A stretch of 54,315 nucleotides of DNA from Bacillota bacterium (GCA_029553165.1 JAKPCT010000211.1:1-54315), one strand, 5' to 3'; positions 8,429-18,300 are shown, numbered from the stretch's first letter. Notes: generated from the sequence alone by a model not told the origin. A program made the numbers and translations.

Positions 8429-10138
8429 GTGACAACATTAAGAATAAGGAATAGATTACTAATTTGGTTTATAGCCTGTTTGCTTCTAACCATCGTTTTT
8501 GCTCCTGCTTCTTTAGGTAAAAATGATATTATGCCGGTTGATCTGGTTAAACCAGGGATGAAAGGTTATGGGCTTACCGTATTTAGTGGGACAAAAGTAG
8601 AGCGGTTTAATGTCAAAGTAATTGAAGTTATTAAATCATCAAATTGGGACAAGATGATAATTGTCAAATTATCCGGCAAGAAGTTGATTGAAAACGGTGG
8701 TTTGGCAGCAGGAATGAGCGGCAGTCCGGTATACATAAATAATAAACTGATCGGTGCAATCAGTTATGGTTTTCCCAATGCCGATCCTCTATTGGCGTTG
8801 ATTACACCAATTGATACAATGTTAGATATTTACCGGCAAGCTGCAAAACAAAAAAGCAATATTGAAACAGCAGGTTTGAGTGAGATTAAGTTGCGTTCAA
8901 ATTATATTTCGAAGATGACTCCTGTCCCGGTAGCCACTCCAGTAATTGTAACCGGAATGAGTCAGCGTAGTTATGAGTTGTTAAAACAAACACTCAATAC
9001 CAATGGTATTGAAGTGTTTGCAATATCCGGAAATAATAACAATAATCCTGAAGAAGATAATTTAAGTAATCTTAAACCCGGAAAGCTTAAACCAGGAAGT
9101 GCCATAGCAGTTGCAATGGTTTCCGGTGATTTTCAAGTGGCGGCAACCGGTACAGTCACTTGGGTAGATAATGATCATTTTTTAGCCTTCGGTCATCCGT
9201 TTATCAATCGCGGTGCCGTAGATTTTCTGGTTTCGGAAGCCCAAGTTTTACATGTTGTCAACAGCAGAGTGATGTCTTACAAGGTCGGAGTTCCGTTACA
9301 ACCTATGGGAAGAGTTTATCAGGATCGACCGGCGGGAATACTGGGGATTTTAAGAGAACTTCCGGAAATGATTGATGTTGCTGTTAAGATCAGAGATTGT
9401 GATCGGGAGCTGGACTATACCAGTAATTTTCAGGTTGTCAGCCTGGAAGATTTATATCGTAAATTTATTGTCGCAGGGACCATTAATGCGATTGACAAAG
9501 CGATTGCCAGGAAAGGTGCCGGTACCGCCAGGGTCTATTTTGAAGTAGAGACTGATAATGAAGATGCCAGTATTACCAGGGAAAACTTTTTTTCAGCAAC
9601 AGATATTGCGACTGCTTGTGTGAAGGATATAGATCGCTATTTGGAGTTGATTACCACCAATGAATTTAATGAAGTGAAAATTAAAAAGCTCAGGATTGAT
9701 ATTGAAATTGATTCTTTGCAGAAAACAGCACGGCTTATTGAGGTGACCTCAGAAAAAACAAAGCTTAAGCCTGGTGAGACTGCTGTTGTAAGTGTAACTA
9801 CACGAACTCATCGTGAGTCGGATTTTAAAACATCCTTTAAGGTAACGATTCCGGAGAATTTAGCGCCAGGTAAGATGCTATTAACTTTTTATGGTAGTAG
9901 TCAGGGTGAAGAAAAAGATAGCGAAGAGAAGAAGCATGTAATTCGGAAGAAGATTAATTCATTCAGTGAATTAATTAAAGAATATCTCGATACTCCAAAG
10001 AATAACGAGTTGGTCTTGGAATATCAACCGACTACTGAGGAAAAAGAAGAGCAGGAGCTTTCTCCGGTCATTATCAAAGTACCGACTCAATATCATTTAA
10101 CTGGTGAGGTACATATTGTATTAGAAGTAGTTAAATAA
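8429..10138 (+). CDS. SpoIVB-type (peptidase S55) domain exported protein
   Basis: About 569 aa. It has a signal peptide or anchor (about 9-28, RLLIWFIACLLLTIVFAPAS), then an S55-like domain opening with IMPVDLVKPGMKGYGLTVFS. The nucleophile motif GMSGSPVYI (Ser98) is followed by a second conserved block, FLAFGHPFINRGAVDFL (about 250-265). In SpoIVB the His motif precedes the Ser motif; here Ser comes first, a layout I associate with exported S55-domain proteins of other diderm bacteria. The C-terminal third is beta-rich, with an Ig-like stretch LKPGETAVVSVTTRTHRESD. I chose GTG 8429 because the GTG at 8420 overlaps the ribosome-binding site GAGGTG. The next gene is tamB, so a role in envelope assembly or quality control is likely; proteolysis is unproven. 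Confidence 0.8.
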   Translation: MTTLRIRNRLLIWFIACLLLTIVFAPASLGKNDIMPVDLVKPGMKGYGLTVFSGTKVERFNVKVIEVIKSSNWDKMIIVKLSGKKLIENGGLAAGMSGSPVYINNKLIGAISYGFPNADPLLALITPIDTMLDIYRQAAKQKSNIETAGLSEIKLRSNYISKMTPVPVATPVIVTGMSQRSYELLKQTLNTNGIEVFAISGNNNNNPEEDNLSNLKPGKLKPGSAIAVAMVSGDFQVAATGTVTWVDNDHFLAFGHPFINRGAVDFLVSEAQVLHVVNSRVMSYKVGVPLQPMGRVYQDRPAGILGILRELPEMIDVAVKIRDCDRELDYTSNFQVVSLEDLYRKFIVAGTINAIDKAIARKGAGTARVYFEVETDNEDASITRENFFSATDIATACVKDIDRYLELITTNEFNEVKIKKLRIDIEIDSLQKTARLIEVTSEKTKLKPGETAVVSVTTRTHRESDFKTSFKVTIPENLAPGKMLLTFYGSSQGEEKDSEEKKHVIRKKINSFSELIKEYLDTPKNNELVLEYQPTTEEKEEQELSPVIIKVPTQYHLTGEVHIVLEVVK

Positions 10139-10167
10139 ATTGTTATTTTTGCGGTGGATACAGATTG

Positions 10168-13100
10168 ATGAAGCAGCTAAGAAAGGGAATTTTAATATTA
10201 CTCTTCATAACTATCCTTCTTTTGGGAGTGATAGTTATTTTTCCTGCTGTCATTTTGAATAATTCTGCTGTTATGGAAATGATTGAACAACAGGTTGAGC
10301 AGAATTTTGGTTTTAAAATTGGGAAAATCAAATGGAGTGGTTGGAGTAACGTTATGCTAACCAACATAACCTTGAATTCCCAAAAGACCGAAGTACCGGT
10401 TGAAGTTGATCGAATCAGATTATCTTTAAATCCAGTAGCACTATTAACAGCATATAATACTCCCGAGAAAGTTGTTAGTAGAGTTGAACTTTTGAATCCC
10501 AAATTAAAAATTGAACGTTACCAGGATGGTAGTTGGAATTTTGACAAAATAATTCCAAAATCATCGGGAAACAAGCGGGCTTCAGAATTCAATATGACAA
10601 TTAAAGTAATTAATGGTGATTTGGAGATCACCGACAGTCGATTTGGGATTCACCGGTTGCAGAGTGTAACCGGTTTTTTGAATCTGAAGCGCTATCCACA
10701 AATAAGTTGGAGTTTTGACGGGAAATATGAAGATAGTAATTTTGGATGGAGCAGTCAGGGAAAAGCTCAAATCAATCAGCGGTTTGGGATGGGGAATATT
10801 AAGGTTGTTGCGGCCCCGGTATCAACAGTTAAAAGCTTCATTCCCCAGAATCAATTGGTTCAGATTAGCAACGGCCAGGTAAGTGGCGGATTAAATTTTA
10901 TTTGGAACGAAGGAAAGTTTAAGATTACTAAAGGAGACCTGATTTTAGAGAAGGCAGATGTTAGTTTTGCTGCAGTTAAAGGGATTTATATTAAAGAATT
11001 ACAAACTGCTTTTTCTGATTCAAATTTGCTAATTAAGAAAGCATTGTTTAGTTATAAAGAAAATCAATTTAAATTAAAAGGAAGTCTCAATCCGTTAAAT
11101 TCTACTGTTGGGATTCAGTTGAGTTCGGAAAGTTTAAATATTGAGGAATTAAGTGAATTCTTTCCGGCACTCTCAAAATATCAATTCAGTGGAACAGCAG
11201 CATTAAAACTTAATTTAAAAGGATTGATCAGCGAACCGGAGATCAATGGTGAAGTGTTGCTGAATGAAGGGACCGTAGTTATTGATCCTTTCGGAGGGAT
11301 TGACCGGATAGCTGCGAATCTCCAAATTGTAGGTAACGATCTATTGATTAAAAAACTTGAAGGGAATTGGTCCGGTTCATTAATTAGTCTAAACGGAAGG
11401 ATCAAAAATCTTTACCGGCCACAGTTTGAACTTGTGTTTGATGGCATTAATGTTGATGTTGCCCAATGGTTGTCCGGGTATCCAAATACTCTTGAGTTAG
11501 GGATCAATAGTCCATTGAATTGGACCGGGTCAATAACCGGTGGTCTGGATAGTTTATCAGTAGCAACAAAAGTAAATTTGGACCGGTTAAGTTACCAAAA
11601 TTACTCTTTGGAGAATATTGCTCTCGAGATGGCTTGGAATATCAACGAAAGAATTATAATACTAAAATCTTTGACAGCTAATGTTTGGGATGGTGATTTA
11701 GCAGTACAAGGGAGCGTTCGTGTCAGGGAGCAGGAATTAGGATGGGAGATTGTCGGCGGATTAACAGAAGTCAATCTTTCAAGAATTGATATTAATCCTG
11801 AAATGGCGGTGCTGGACGGCGATGCTTCTGTTTCATTAATATCAAAAGGTAATTGGAAAAGAGGGACGAAATTTGATTTAGGGCTTATCATTGGTGGATT
11901 TAAAAGTAAAGAAATACATTATCAGGATGTTGTCTTAAATACGGTTGAGGGTACCTTCAATTATCTGAATGGCAGGTTGTGTATTGAGTCGGTTCGCGGC
12001 GCAGACGCCCATAATGGAAAAGTTTATGGGAATCTGGCATGGGAACAAAACAAGATTGATGCTAACATCAGTGTTGAGGGATTAAATTTAGCTACCTTAA
12101 TAAAGGAAACCAATGATCTGGAGGGTATCTTCCGGGGCAGTATGGTTGTAACCGGTCCGGTTAATGATTTAACCGCTGTCTTTAAAGGTGAATTTCAGAA
12201 TATTACCTGGCAGGATAAACTGATTGGGAATATTACCGGTGAATTAATTTATGCCCAAAATGAAATTAAGATCGATGCTTTGGATGTTGACAGTACGGTC
12301 GGAGATTTTGCGGTTCAGGGAAGTGTAGTATTACAGGATGACTTCCCCCTCAATCTGGTTGTTTCAAGCGATAATACCAATATTGATGATTTTTTAAAGT
12401 TATTACCAGTAAAGCTTGGTGTTAAATTAGATGGTATTGGTGAATTAAAGATGGCGGTTAACGGTCCGGTCTCGAATGCCAATTATAGTTTAACACTGAA
12501 TATTGATCAACCTGCAATTAATAATATTGTAATTCAAAAAGCCTATCTGGATTTGGAAGGTTCGTTGAATCAGTTACAGATCCGACAATTTCAATTAAAA
12601 AATTCTGAAGGAGAAGTTCAGTTAGCCGGTACTGTTACACAAGATAATCTGGATTTGGTCTGTAAAGGTGTGTTGAATGAGTTACAGTCATTAGGCTTAA
12701 CCTTCAATGGTAAAATAATTGAAGGAAAAATTGATTTTGAAGGGAGAATCACCGGTGATTTTGGAAAATCGGTTATCAGTGCTGAAGTCATTGGCCAATC
12801 ATTAGCATTTGGTAATTTGAAATACGAATCACTGGTTGCCCGGGCAATTTGGGATGCGCCGGTCTGCAAGATTGAAGAAGCTATCTTAGAGGGTGAAGGT
12901 GGAAAGGTTAAGATTGTTGGTGATATCAAGAAAACGGATAACTGGAACCTGGATTTAGATGTTGCAGTAGCAGATTTTCCGATTAAAGAGCTTTTAGAAA
13001 TAGCTAATGCAGCTTCTTTTGATGCAGATGGTAAACTATCAGGTAAAATCATAATTGGTGGTAACTTGGCAACACCGGAAATCAGGGCTTCGGGTAATAT

Positions 13101-14808
13101 TGCGAATGGGTTGTTGAATGGTATTGAGGTGGCAGGAGCGATTGATATATTTTATAATCAAAGTCAACTAACCATTGAAAAGATTGAATTAGCTCATCAA
13201 CAAGGCACTTTAAATATTAAAGGTAATTGGTTGGAAGGAAACTTACTAAAACTCAATGCCACTGTGCGGGAATTCCCAATTGCTGCTGTTGCTTCAGTGA
13301 TAAGCAATACAGTCGATTTAGACGGTGTAATGAGCGCTGATATTAATTTGGAATGGTCCGAAAAGTTGATTACCGGCGATTATCAGCTTGATCTGGGTTC
13401 ATTTGGGATTAATGGTACACCTTTAGGTGAACTATCAGTCGCCGGTCATTTTACCGATCAAGGGCTGCAAATCCAATCAGGGAATTGGAGAGTAAAAACC
13501 GGTTCAATTAAAGTTGCCGGATATTTACCATGGCCGGAAAAGGTGTTGCAACGGTTGAATTTACCAATAAAGCAATCTGAGCGTAACTTGAGTCTAAATC
13601 TAAACTTTACGGGGATACCAACCGAATACTTTAATCTTTATCCTGAAAAGTATCGTTTGGCCAATGGCCGGCTGGATGGGTATTTAACAATTGATGGGGA
13701 TTTAAAGAATCCTATCTGCTCCGGACGATTAACCTGCAATGAAGTATCATTGTATCTGCCGCAGTATTCAGTAGAGATTAATTCAATTGAAGGTGCAATT
13801 GAAATCTCCTCCAATCGGGCTGTTATTAAGAGTCTTTATGGTAATACCAAAAAGGGAACGATCGATGTTGCCGGTGAAGCACTGATTACTCCCCAAGGGT
13901 TTAAGGCAATTGATCTTACTCTAAATGGTTCAAAAATATACCTGAAGCACCCTAATTTTGATGGTTTTGGCGATCTGGAAGTAAAAATGCAGGGAGATAT
14001 GTTTCGCCCGCTGATCAGTGGCGATATTAAAATCTATGATTGTAAGATTAGTCTTGGTTCTGCAAACAAATCGAAGCAGTCACGGTGGTCGCCCCAGTTG
14101 GACCTGACGGTTAGCGCCGGCCGCAATGTACGATACCGTCAGGTTGGATTGGCTGATGTTGAAGTTGATGGTACACTTGATATTACTGGAGAATTTCAGA
14201 AGATCAATTATGGCGGTAAAATAACTTCTAATGTGGGAATGATCACTATCTACGGCCAGAACTTTAAAATCAATCAAGCGATGATTGTGTTTAATCCGGC
14301 AAACCAAACAGAACCATATCTTGAAGTAGAATCAAGTCTGCGAACTTCGAAAGCGGAAATATTTTTGATTATTAAAGGTCATCTTGGGCCTACGCTAATG
14401 TTTGATTTGAGTTCCCAACCTAATCTGTCGCAAAGTGAGATCTATGCATTGCTTAACTGGTCAGACTTGGTTGGAGAAGAACCGTTGACTGCATCAGGAA
14501 TTGTTGGCGGTAATCTTAGTTTTGTGATTGATACGTTATTTGGTAACGTTTTGTTTGAGATTCGCAAATTATTAGGGGTTGACTATTTATATCTGGAAAC
14601 GGATTATCCTCAAAATGAAGTTCGAATTAATATGGCGGATTATATTACCGATCAGTTGTATGTATCTTACAGTATGCTAATCAATGGAGAGCAATCGAAG
14701 AGTCATTGGGAATTTGATTATTATCTAAACTCTTCATTTACAGCGGGAGCAACGTATTCGGTGGATGATGGCACAACCTGGAAGCTGACTTACCGGATTA
14801 AATTTTAA
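10168..14808 (+). CDS. tamB: TamB-family translocation/assembly protein (AsmA/DUF490 type)
   Basis: About 1546 aa. One N-terminal signal anchor (GILILLFITILLLGVIVIF) is followed by a very long array of beta-strand repeats with AsmA-like patterns (GDLEITDSRF, LNLKGLISEPEINGEVLLNEG). The DUF490/TamB C-terminal domain follows (INYGGKITSNVGMITIYGQ, FDLSSQPNLSQSEIYALLNW) and ends in the aromatic-containing strand TTWKLTYRIKF. TamB-like proteins form a hydrophobic groove spanning the periplasm that is implicated in phospholipid transport and in outer-membrane protein assembly with TamA/BamA. The length fits the family (about 1250-1600 aa). Start: ATG 10168; a TTG at 10165 shares the ribosome-binding site GGTGG at about 10153. 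Upstream of bamA with a sigma factor between. Confidence 0.92.
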   Translation: MKQLRKGILILLFITILLLGVIVIFPAVILNNSAVMEMIEQQVEQNFGFKIGKIKWSGWSNVMLTNITLNSQKTEVPVEVDRIRLSLNPVALLTAYNTPEKVVSRVELLNPKLKIERYQDGSWNFDKIIPKSSGNKRASEFNMTIKVINGDLEITDSRFGIHRLQSVTGFLNLKRYPQISWSFDGKYEDSNFGWSSQGKAQINQRFGMGNIKVVAAPVSTVKSFIPQNQLVQISNGQVSGGLNFIWNEGKFKITKGDLILEKADVSFAAVKGIYIKELQTAFSDSNLLIKKALFSYKENQFKLKGSLNPLNSTVGIQLSSESLNIEELSEFFPALSKYQFSGTAALKLNLKGLISEPEINGEVLLNEGTVVIDPFGGIDRIAANLQIVGNDLLIKKLEGNWSGSLISLNGRIKNLYRPQFELVFDGINVDVAQWLSGYPNTLELGINSPLNWTGSITGGLDSLSVATKVNLDRLSYQNYSLENIALEMAWNINERIIILKSLTANVWDGDLAVQGSVRVREQELGWEIVGGLTEVNLSRIDINPEMAVLDGDASVSLISKGNWKRGTKFDLGLIIGGFKSKEIHYQDVVLNTVEGTFNYLNGRLCIESVRGADAHNGKVYGNLAWEQNKIDANISVEGLNLATLIKETNDLEGIFRGSMVVTGPVNDLTAVFKGEFQNITWQDKLIGNITGELIYAQNEIKIDALDVDSTVGDFAVQGSVVLQDDFPLNLVVSSDNTNIDDFLKLLPVKLGVKLDGIGELKMAVNGPVSNANYSLTLNIDQPAINNIVIQKAYLDLEGSLNQLQIRQFQLKNSEGEVQLAGTVTQDNLDLVCKGVLNELQSLGLTFNGKIIEGKIDFEGRITGDFGKSVISAEVIGQSLAFGNLKYESLVARAIWDAPVCKIEEAILEGEGGKVKIVGDIKKTDNWNLDLDVAVADFPIKELLEIANAASFDADGKLSGKIIIGGNLATPEIRASGNIANGLLNGIEVAGAIDIFYNQSQLTIEKIELAHQQGTLNIKGNWLEGNLLKLNATVREFPIAAVASVISNTVDLDGVMSADINLEWSEKLITGDYQLDLGSFGINGTPLGELSVAGHFTDQGLQIQSGNWRVKTGSIKVAGYLPWPEKVLQRLNLPIKQSERNLSLNLNFTGIPTEYFNLYPEKYRLANGRLDGYLTIDGDLKNPICSGRLTCNEVSLYLPQYSVEINSIEGAIEISSNRAVIKSLYGNTKKGTIDVAGEALITPQGFKAIDLTLNGSKIYLKHPNFDGFGDLEVKMQGDMFRPLISGDIKIYDCKISLGSANKSKQSRWSPQLDLTVSAGRNVRYRQVGLADVEVDGTLDITGEFQKINYGGKITSNVGMITIYGQNFKINQAMIVFNPANQTEPYLEVESSLRTSKAEIFLIIKGHLGPTLMFDLSSQPNLSQSEIYALLNWSDLVGEEPLTASGIVGGNLSFVIDTLFGNVLFEIRKLLGVDYLYLETDYPQNEVRINMADYITDQLYVSYSMLINGEQSKSHWEFDYYLNSSFTAGATYSVDDGTTWKLTYRIKF

Positions 14809-14947
14809 TGTTTGATATCCAGAAGATCTTACCGCTCTTTCCAGAAAAACATTCCCGTTTGTTAGAAGGATTACACATAAAAAGATAGAAATTTTTGAGG
14901 TAGACAAGGATGTTAAACCCAGTAAATTATTTCCCGGAAGGTGACCG

Positions 14948-15592
14948 GTGATTCAACAATACCTTAAAGAGTTATCCAAAGTCCAACTGTTATCTCAATT
15001 AGAAGAAAAACTGTTGTGGGACAACTATAAAAATAAGAATTCGCTTGAATCCAGACAACGTTTGATTGAATCTTATCAACCTTTGGTCTTTAAAATTGCT
15101 TCACGGATTACCAGTCGTGAAGAGCTTTTTTTTGATTTAATTCAAGAGGGAACAGTTGGTTTGATTGAAGCGGTTGAAAAATATAATTTACACCATGATG
15201 TAAAATTTAGTACCTTTGCGCAATACCGGATTCGGGGACGAATCATTGATTACCTGCGTAATCATCGGACTAGTCAGGAAGCATTGGAACTGGCTTTGCA
15301 ACAGGATGAATTTCAGGATGTATTATCTTTAATTGCTGATAGTAGTGTTAATGTTGAAGAAGAAGTCAGTTTTAATTTGATTGCGCAACAAGTAAGGAAA
15401 GCGATTTCCAGGTTGAATTCCAAGGAACAAAAAGTAATCAATGATTTATATTTATTGGATAAGGAACCGGTGGCGTTAGCGGAAGAGATGAATATCAGCC
15501 TTTCATACATATATAAATTACAAAAAAAGGCTCTGCAGCGTCTTCGGGGGATGTTATCAAAGCTTCGTTCCGAAATGAAATCAGGCAGTTAA
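14948..15592 (+). CDS. Sigma-70 family RNA polymerase sigma factor (group 3-like)
   Basis: 214 aa. Region 2 is clear: LVFKIASRITSREELFFDLIQEGTVGLIEAVEKYN, then VKFSTFAQYRIRGRIIDYLRNH (core binding, -10 melting and recognition). Region 4 is a helix-turn-helix near the end: ISRLNSKEQKVINDLYLLDKEP, then LAEEMNISLSYIYKLQKKALQRL. Region 1.1 is absent and a short linker replaces region 3, so it is an alternative factor of FliA/SigF-like size rather than an ECF. GTG start with AAGGTG just upstream; an in-frame stop lies immediately before. It sits between tamB and bamA and is followed by a membrane protein that may be its anti-sigma partner. The obvious inference is a dedicated envelope sigma factor. 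Confidence 0.9.
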   Translation: MIQQYLKELSKVQLLSQLEEKLLWDNYKNKNSLESRQRLIESYQPLVFKIASRITSREELFFDLIQEGTVGLIEAVEKYNLHHDVKFSTFAQYRIRGRIIDYLRNHRTSQEALELALQQDEFQDVLSLIADSSVNVEEEVSFNLIAQQVRKAISRLNSKEQKVINDLYLLDKEPVALAEEMNISLSYIYKLQKKALQRLRGMLSKLRSEMKSGS

Positions 15593-15649
15593 GCAGTCAA
15601 GAACAACTCTATTGTTTAGATAATGGAAGAAAAATAGGATTAATTGATA

Positions 15650-15664
15650 ATTTTGGCCCAAAAT
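15650..15664. promoter_or_regulatory. 15-bp perfect palindrome, possible operator
   Basis: ATTTTGGCCCAAAAT (seven-base arms around a central C) lies in the 166-bp gap between the sigma factor and its downstream membrane-protein gene. The arms are too close to form a useful RNA hairpin, so a protein-binding site is more plausible. No recognised regulator motif matches. Confidence 0.25.
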
Positions 15665-15758
15665 AGCCGGACAATAATTTTAGATTAATCCAGATAATAT
15701 TAAGAACTTTAAAGATCAAATTTATTTATTGGTAGAAGCCTAAAAAGGTGGGGTCCAA

Positions 15759-16511
15759 ATGAAAGCGAATAACAATGATAATCTTCTTGTTCATATTGAT
15801 GAAGCGAAAGAATGGTTAGATAAAGCAAAAACAGAGTACATTGCTTCCAATCCGATTCGTGGCGAATTGAATCTCAACTTAGCGCAGGCAGAGGTTAAAT
15901 ATGCCTGGGAACTAAGTCATCAACAAAACGTTTCTGGTAGTAAAGCAATTGATTTTAATAAAAATAAGAAACGTAAGATTAGTCCGCGTGCAATTTCAGT
16001 TGCGGCAGCTGCTGCCGTAATTATAATTGGCTTGTTGATTGGCAGTCATTATCAAAAAACACTTATGCCAAATGGGGATCAACAAGTAGTTAATCAAGAG
16101 ATAGAACCATCACGGGGTACTTCAGAGAGTACTAATCTTCCGAAGGAGCAAGTTGGAGAAGCGGATTTAAATCAAAAGCAGGTTAGTGAAGGTGTTGCTC
16201 ATCAGGAGACGGTCAGTAATGTTAAACCGGACCAAATTGCCGTGCAACAAGATTCAGTATCAACAGATTCAAATATTAAAAGTTCCAAATCAAATCAATT
16301 AATCGTTTCTGTTGACTCACAGAAAAATGGAAGAGTAAAACCTATTAGAAAAGATCAAAAGGAGGTAGCTGGGGTTAAAGAAACATCTGAAGGGATTGAA
16401 CGAGATAATTTGATTGGGACGAAACCGCAGCCGGTACCTGTTATTCAGTTGATTATTGATGAAGAAGCTTTAGCAAAAGAAGCCTCGCGTAGTTTGCGTA
16501 GTGGCAAATAA
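15759..16511 (+). CDS. Single-pass membrane protein, candidate anti-sigma partner
   Basis: 250 aa. A cytoplasmic N-terminal region of about 70 residues (DEAKEWLDKAKTEYI, with helix LNLAQAEVKYAWELS) is followed by a basic patch KNKKRK and one membrane helix (about 78-96, AISVAAAAAVIIIGLLIG). The remainder, about 150 residues, is a polar, low-complexity extracytoplasmic tail rich in Gln, Ser and Val. I recognise no family. Its N-terminus is similar in size and topology to regulators that bind a sigma factor at the membrane, and it directly follows a sigma gene, so an anti-sigma role is a reasonable guess. No zinc-finger HxxxCxxC motif is present. Strong ribosome-binding site AAGGTGGGG before ATG. 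Its end overlaps nothing; bamA starts 17 bp later. Confidence 0.7.
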   Translation: MKANNNDNLLVHIDEAKEWLDKAKTEYIASNPIRGELNLNLAQAEVKYAWELSHQQNVSGSKAIDFNKNKKRKISPRAISVAAAAAVIIIGLLIGSHYQKTLMPNGDQQVVNQEIEPSRGTSESTNLPKEQVGEADLNQKQVSEGVAHQETVSNVKPDQIAVQQDSVSTDSNIKSSKSNQLIVSVDSQKNGRVKPIRKDQKEVAGVKETSEGIERDNLIGTKPQPVPVIQLIIDEEALAKEASRSLRSGK

Positions 16512-16527
16512 TAAAGGGGGATATTTT

Positions 16528-18300
16528 TTGAAGTTTTTACAACGCTTTAAATTCAACCTATTAGCAGTAACAGTAGTTTTTTTCGTTTTATTGATATCTT
16601 CGTTTCCAGTAATTGGGGAAGTGAATCCGGATGTTTTATTGATCGATGTTGAAGGAAACCAGCAGATTCCTGACGAAAAAATACTGGGAGTTATCAGTAA
16701 TACTAAAGTTGGTCAACCATTAAATCCGCAATTAGTACAGCAGGATATGCAAGCGATCATGGCATTGGGTTTTTTTGCTGATATTCAGGTGAAAACTGAT
16801 AAATTTTTTGATGGGATCAAATTGGTTTTTGTGGTAATTGAAAATCCCCGGTTTCAAGAGGTAAGGATTAAGGGATTGACAAAATTTAATCCCGATGAAT
16901 TGAAGCCATTTTTTACACAAAAACCGGGTGAAGTATTTAATGTGGTAACATTTCGTAATGATCTTTCAAAAGCACTTAAGTATTGCCAGGAGGAAAAAGG
17001 TTTTTTCATTGAGCCAAAGGCAACTAACAACTTTCGAATAACTGAAGATGGGATAGTAGAAATCGAATTGGTGGAGTTGGTTATTGGTAAGATTAAAATT
17101 ACCGGCTTGGAAAAGACTAAAGAGTTTGTTGTTTTAAGAGAACTCACTCTGAAAGAGGGAGATGTTATTGATTATAATCAGTTGCGGGAAGAATATTGGA
17201 ATATTATGAGACTGCGGCTTTTTGAAACGATTGATCTTAAATTTGAAAAAAGCTCGATTCCTAATGCTTTAGATTTAGTACTCAGCCTTAAAGAAGCACG
17301 GACCGGTTCGGGGTCATTAGGTATAAGTTTTGCCGAATCTACCGGTGAAGTAGGGGGGTTATTGGGATTCAAAGAATCAAACCTGATGGGGTTGGGTCAG
17401 GAATTGTCGCTGGATATTAATCTCTCTGAAAACAGTAAAAATATTCGCTTTTCATTTTATGAGCCATGGTTAGATGATAACCGGACTTCTTTTGGATTAT
17501 CAATGTGGAATTCCGATTCAAGTATGACATCGACGATGAAAAGCTGGTTGAATCAGGATGGAATGTATGAGATTGATCTTACTAGAACAGGATTATCATT
17601 GTCATTTGGACGGATGTTTTGGAAAGATACTGCGGCGCGTGTGAGATTCCGATTTGAAGAAAATATTATTCATAATTACTGGTTGGATGGGACTGATAAA
17701 CCAGAACACAATAAACCGGAACAGATTGATTTTTGGAATAATTCTGCCGGGATTGAAATTGATCGCAATAAACTGAAACGAGAGGGACGCAATTTTGTTG
17801 TTGGCGGTTACCAGTTAACAGGTAGTTATACCGTATTTGGTGAATATCTTGGAGGAGATTATAATTACAATGAATTAATGCTTGAGGGTAAATGGTTTCA
17901 TTCCCTGACGCCCAATCTCGTAATTGGAACCAGGTTACGGGGTGAATACCTGACCGGTGATTATCCGGACTATGAAGAGCTTTATTTAGGCGGGATGTAC
18001 AAGTTACGCGGGTATGATGAGCGCAGGTTTGATGATGAAAACACCAGAAAATTAATCGGGTCAAGTTATTTACTGTCGAATACGGAATTGCGTTATCGCT
18101 TGCCTTCTAATAAAAATTTGGAATTTGTCCTGTTTTATGATGTTGGACAGATCAACAACAGCGGCGATAGCCTAGTGCGGTCAGACTACGGAGTAGGATT
18201 CAGAATTGATATTCCATTCTTTGGTTTGATTAGGGTTGATAACGCCTGGAATGAAGATGGTGATTCAAGGCTGGTAATTAGTATGAGTGAAATGTTTTGA
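16528..18300 (+). CDS. bamA: BamA/Omp85-family outer-membrane protein assembly factor
   Basis: About 590 aa. Signal peptide (NLLAVTVVFFVLLISSFPVIG) is followed by three POTRA domains: VLLIDVEGNQQIPDEKILGV near residue 37, FQEVRIKGLTKFNPDELKPF near 110, and GKIKITGLEKTKEFVVLREL near 190. A 16-strand-type barrel follows. The barrel has the loop-6 motif, seen as GGMYKLRGYDE (canonical VRGF/Y), and the chain ends in Phe (SEMF). Five POTRAs are usual in proteobacteria; three is common in Firmicute diderms. I choose TTG 16528, 7 bp after the strong GGGGG ribosome-binding site (16516-16520); the GTG at 16501 lies before that site and overlaps the upstream gene. It inserts beta-barrel proteins into the outer membrane. 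Confidence 0.92.
   Translation: MKFLQRFKFNLLAVTVVFFVLLISSFPVIGEVNPDVLLIDVEGNQQIPDEKILGVISNTKVGQPLNPQLVQQDMQAIMALGFFADIQVKTDKFFDGIKLVFVVIENPRFQEVRIKGLTKFNPDELKPFFTQKPGEVFNVVTFRNDLSKALKYCQEEKGFFIEPKATNNFRITEDGIVEIELVELVIGKIKITGLEKTKEFVVLRELTLKEGDVIDYNQLREEYWNIMRLRLFETIDLKFEKSSIPNALDLVLSLKEARTGSGSLGISFAESTGEVGGLLGFKESNLMGLGQELSLDINLSENSKNIRFSFYEPWLDDNRTSFGLSMWNSDSSMTSTMKSWLNQDGMYEIDLTRTGLSLSFGRMFWKDTAARVRFRFEENIIHNYWLDGTDKPEHNKPEQIDFWNNSAGIEIDRNKLKREGRNFVVGGYQLTGSYTVFGEYLGGDYNYNELMLEGKWFHSLTPNLVIGTRLRGEYLTGDYPDYEELYLGGMYKLRGYDERRFDDENTRKLIGSSYLLSNTELRYRLPSNKNLEFVLFYDVGQINNSGDSLVRSDYGVGFRIDIPFFGLIRVDNAWNEDGDSRLVISMSEMF

Noticed and set aside
12618-13052. 144-codon minus-strand frame within tamB
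   Set aside because: Serine-rich antisense product typical of shadow frames; tamB coding is continuous.
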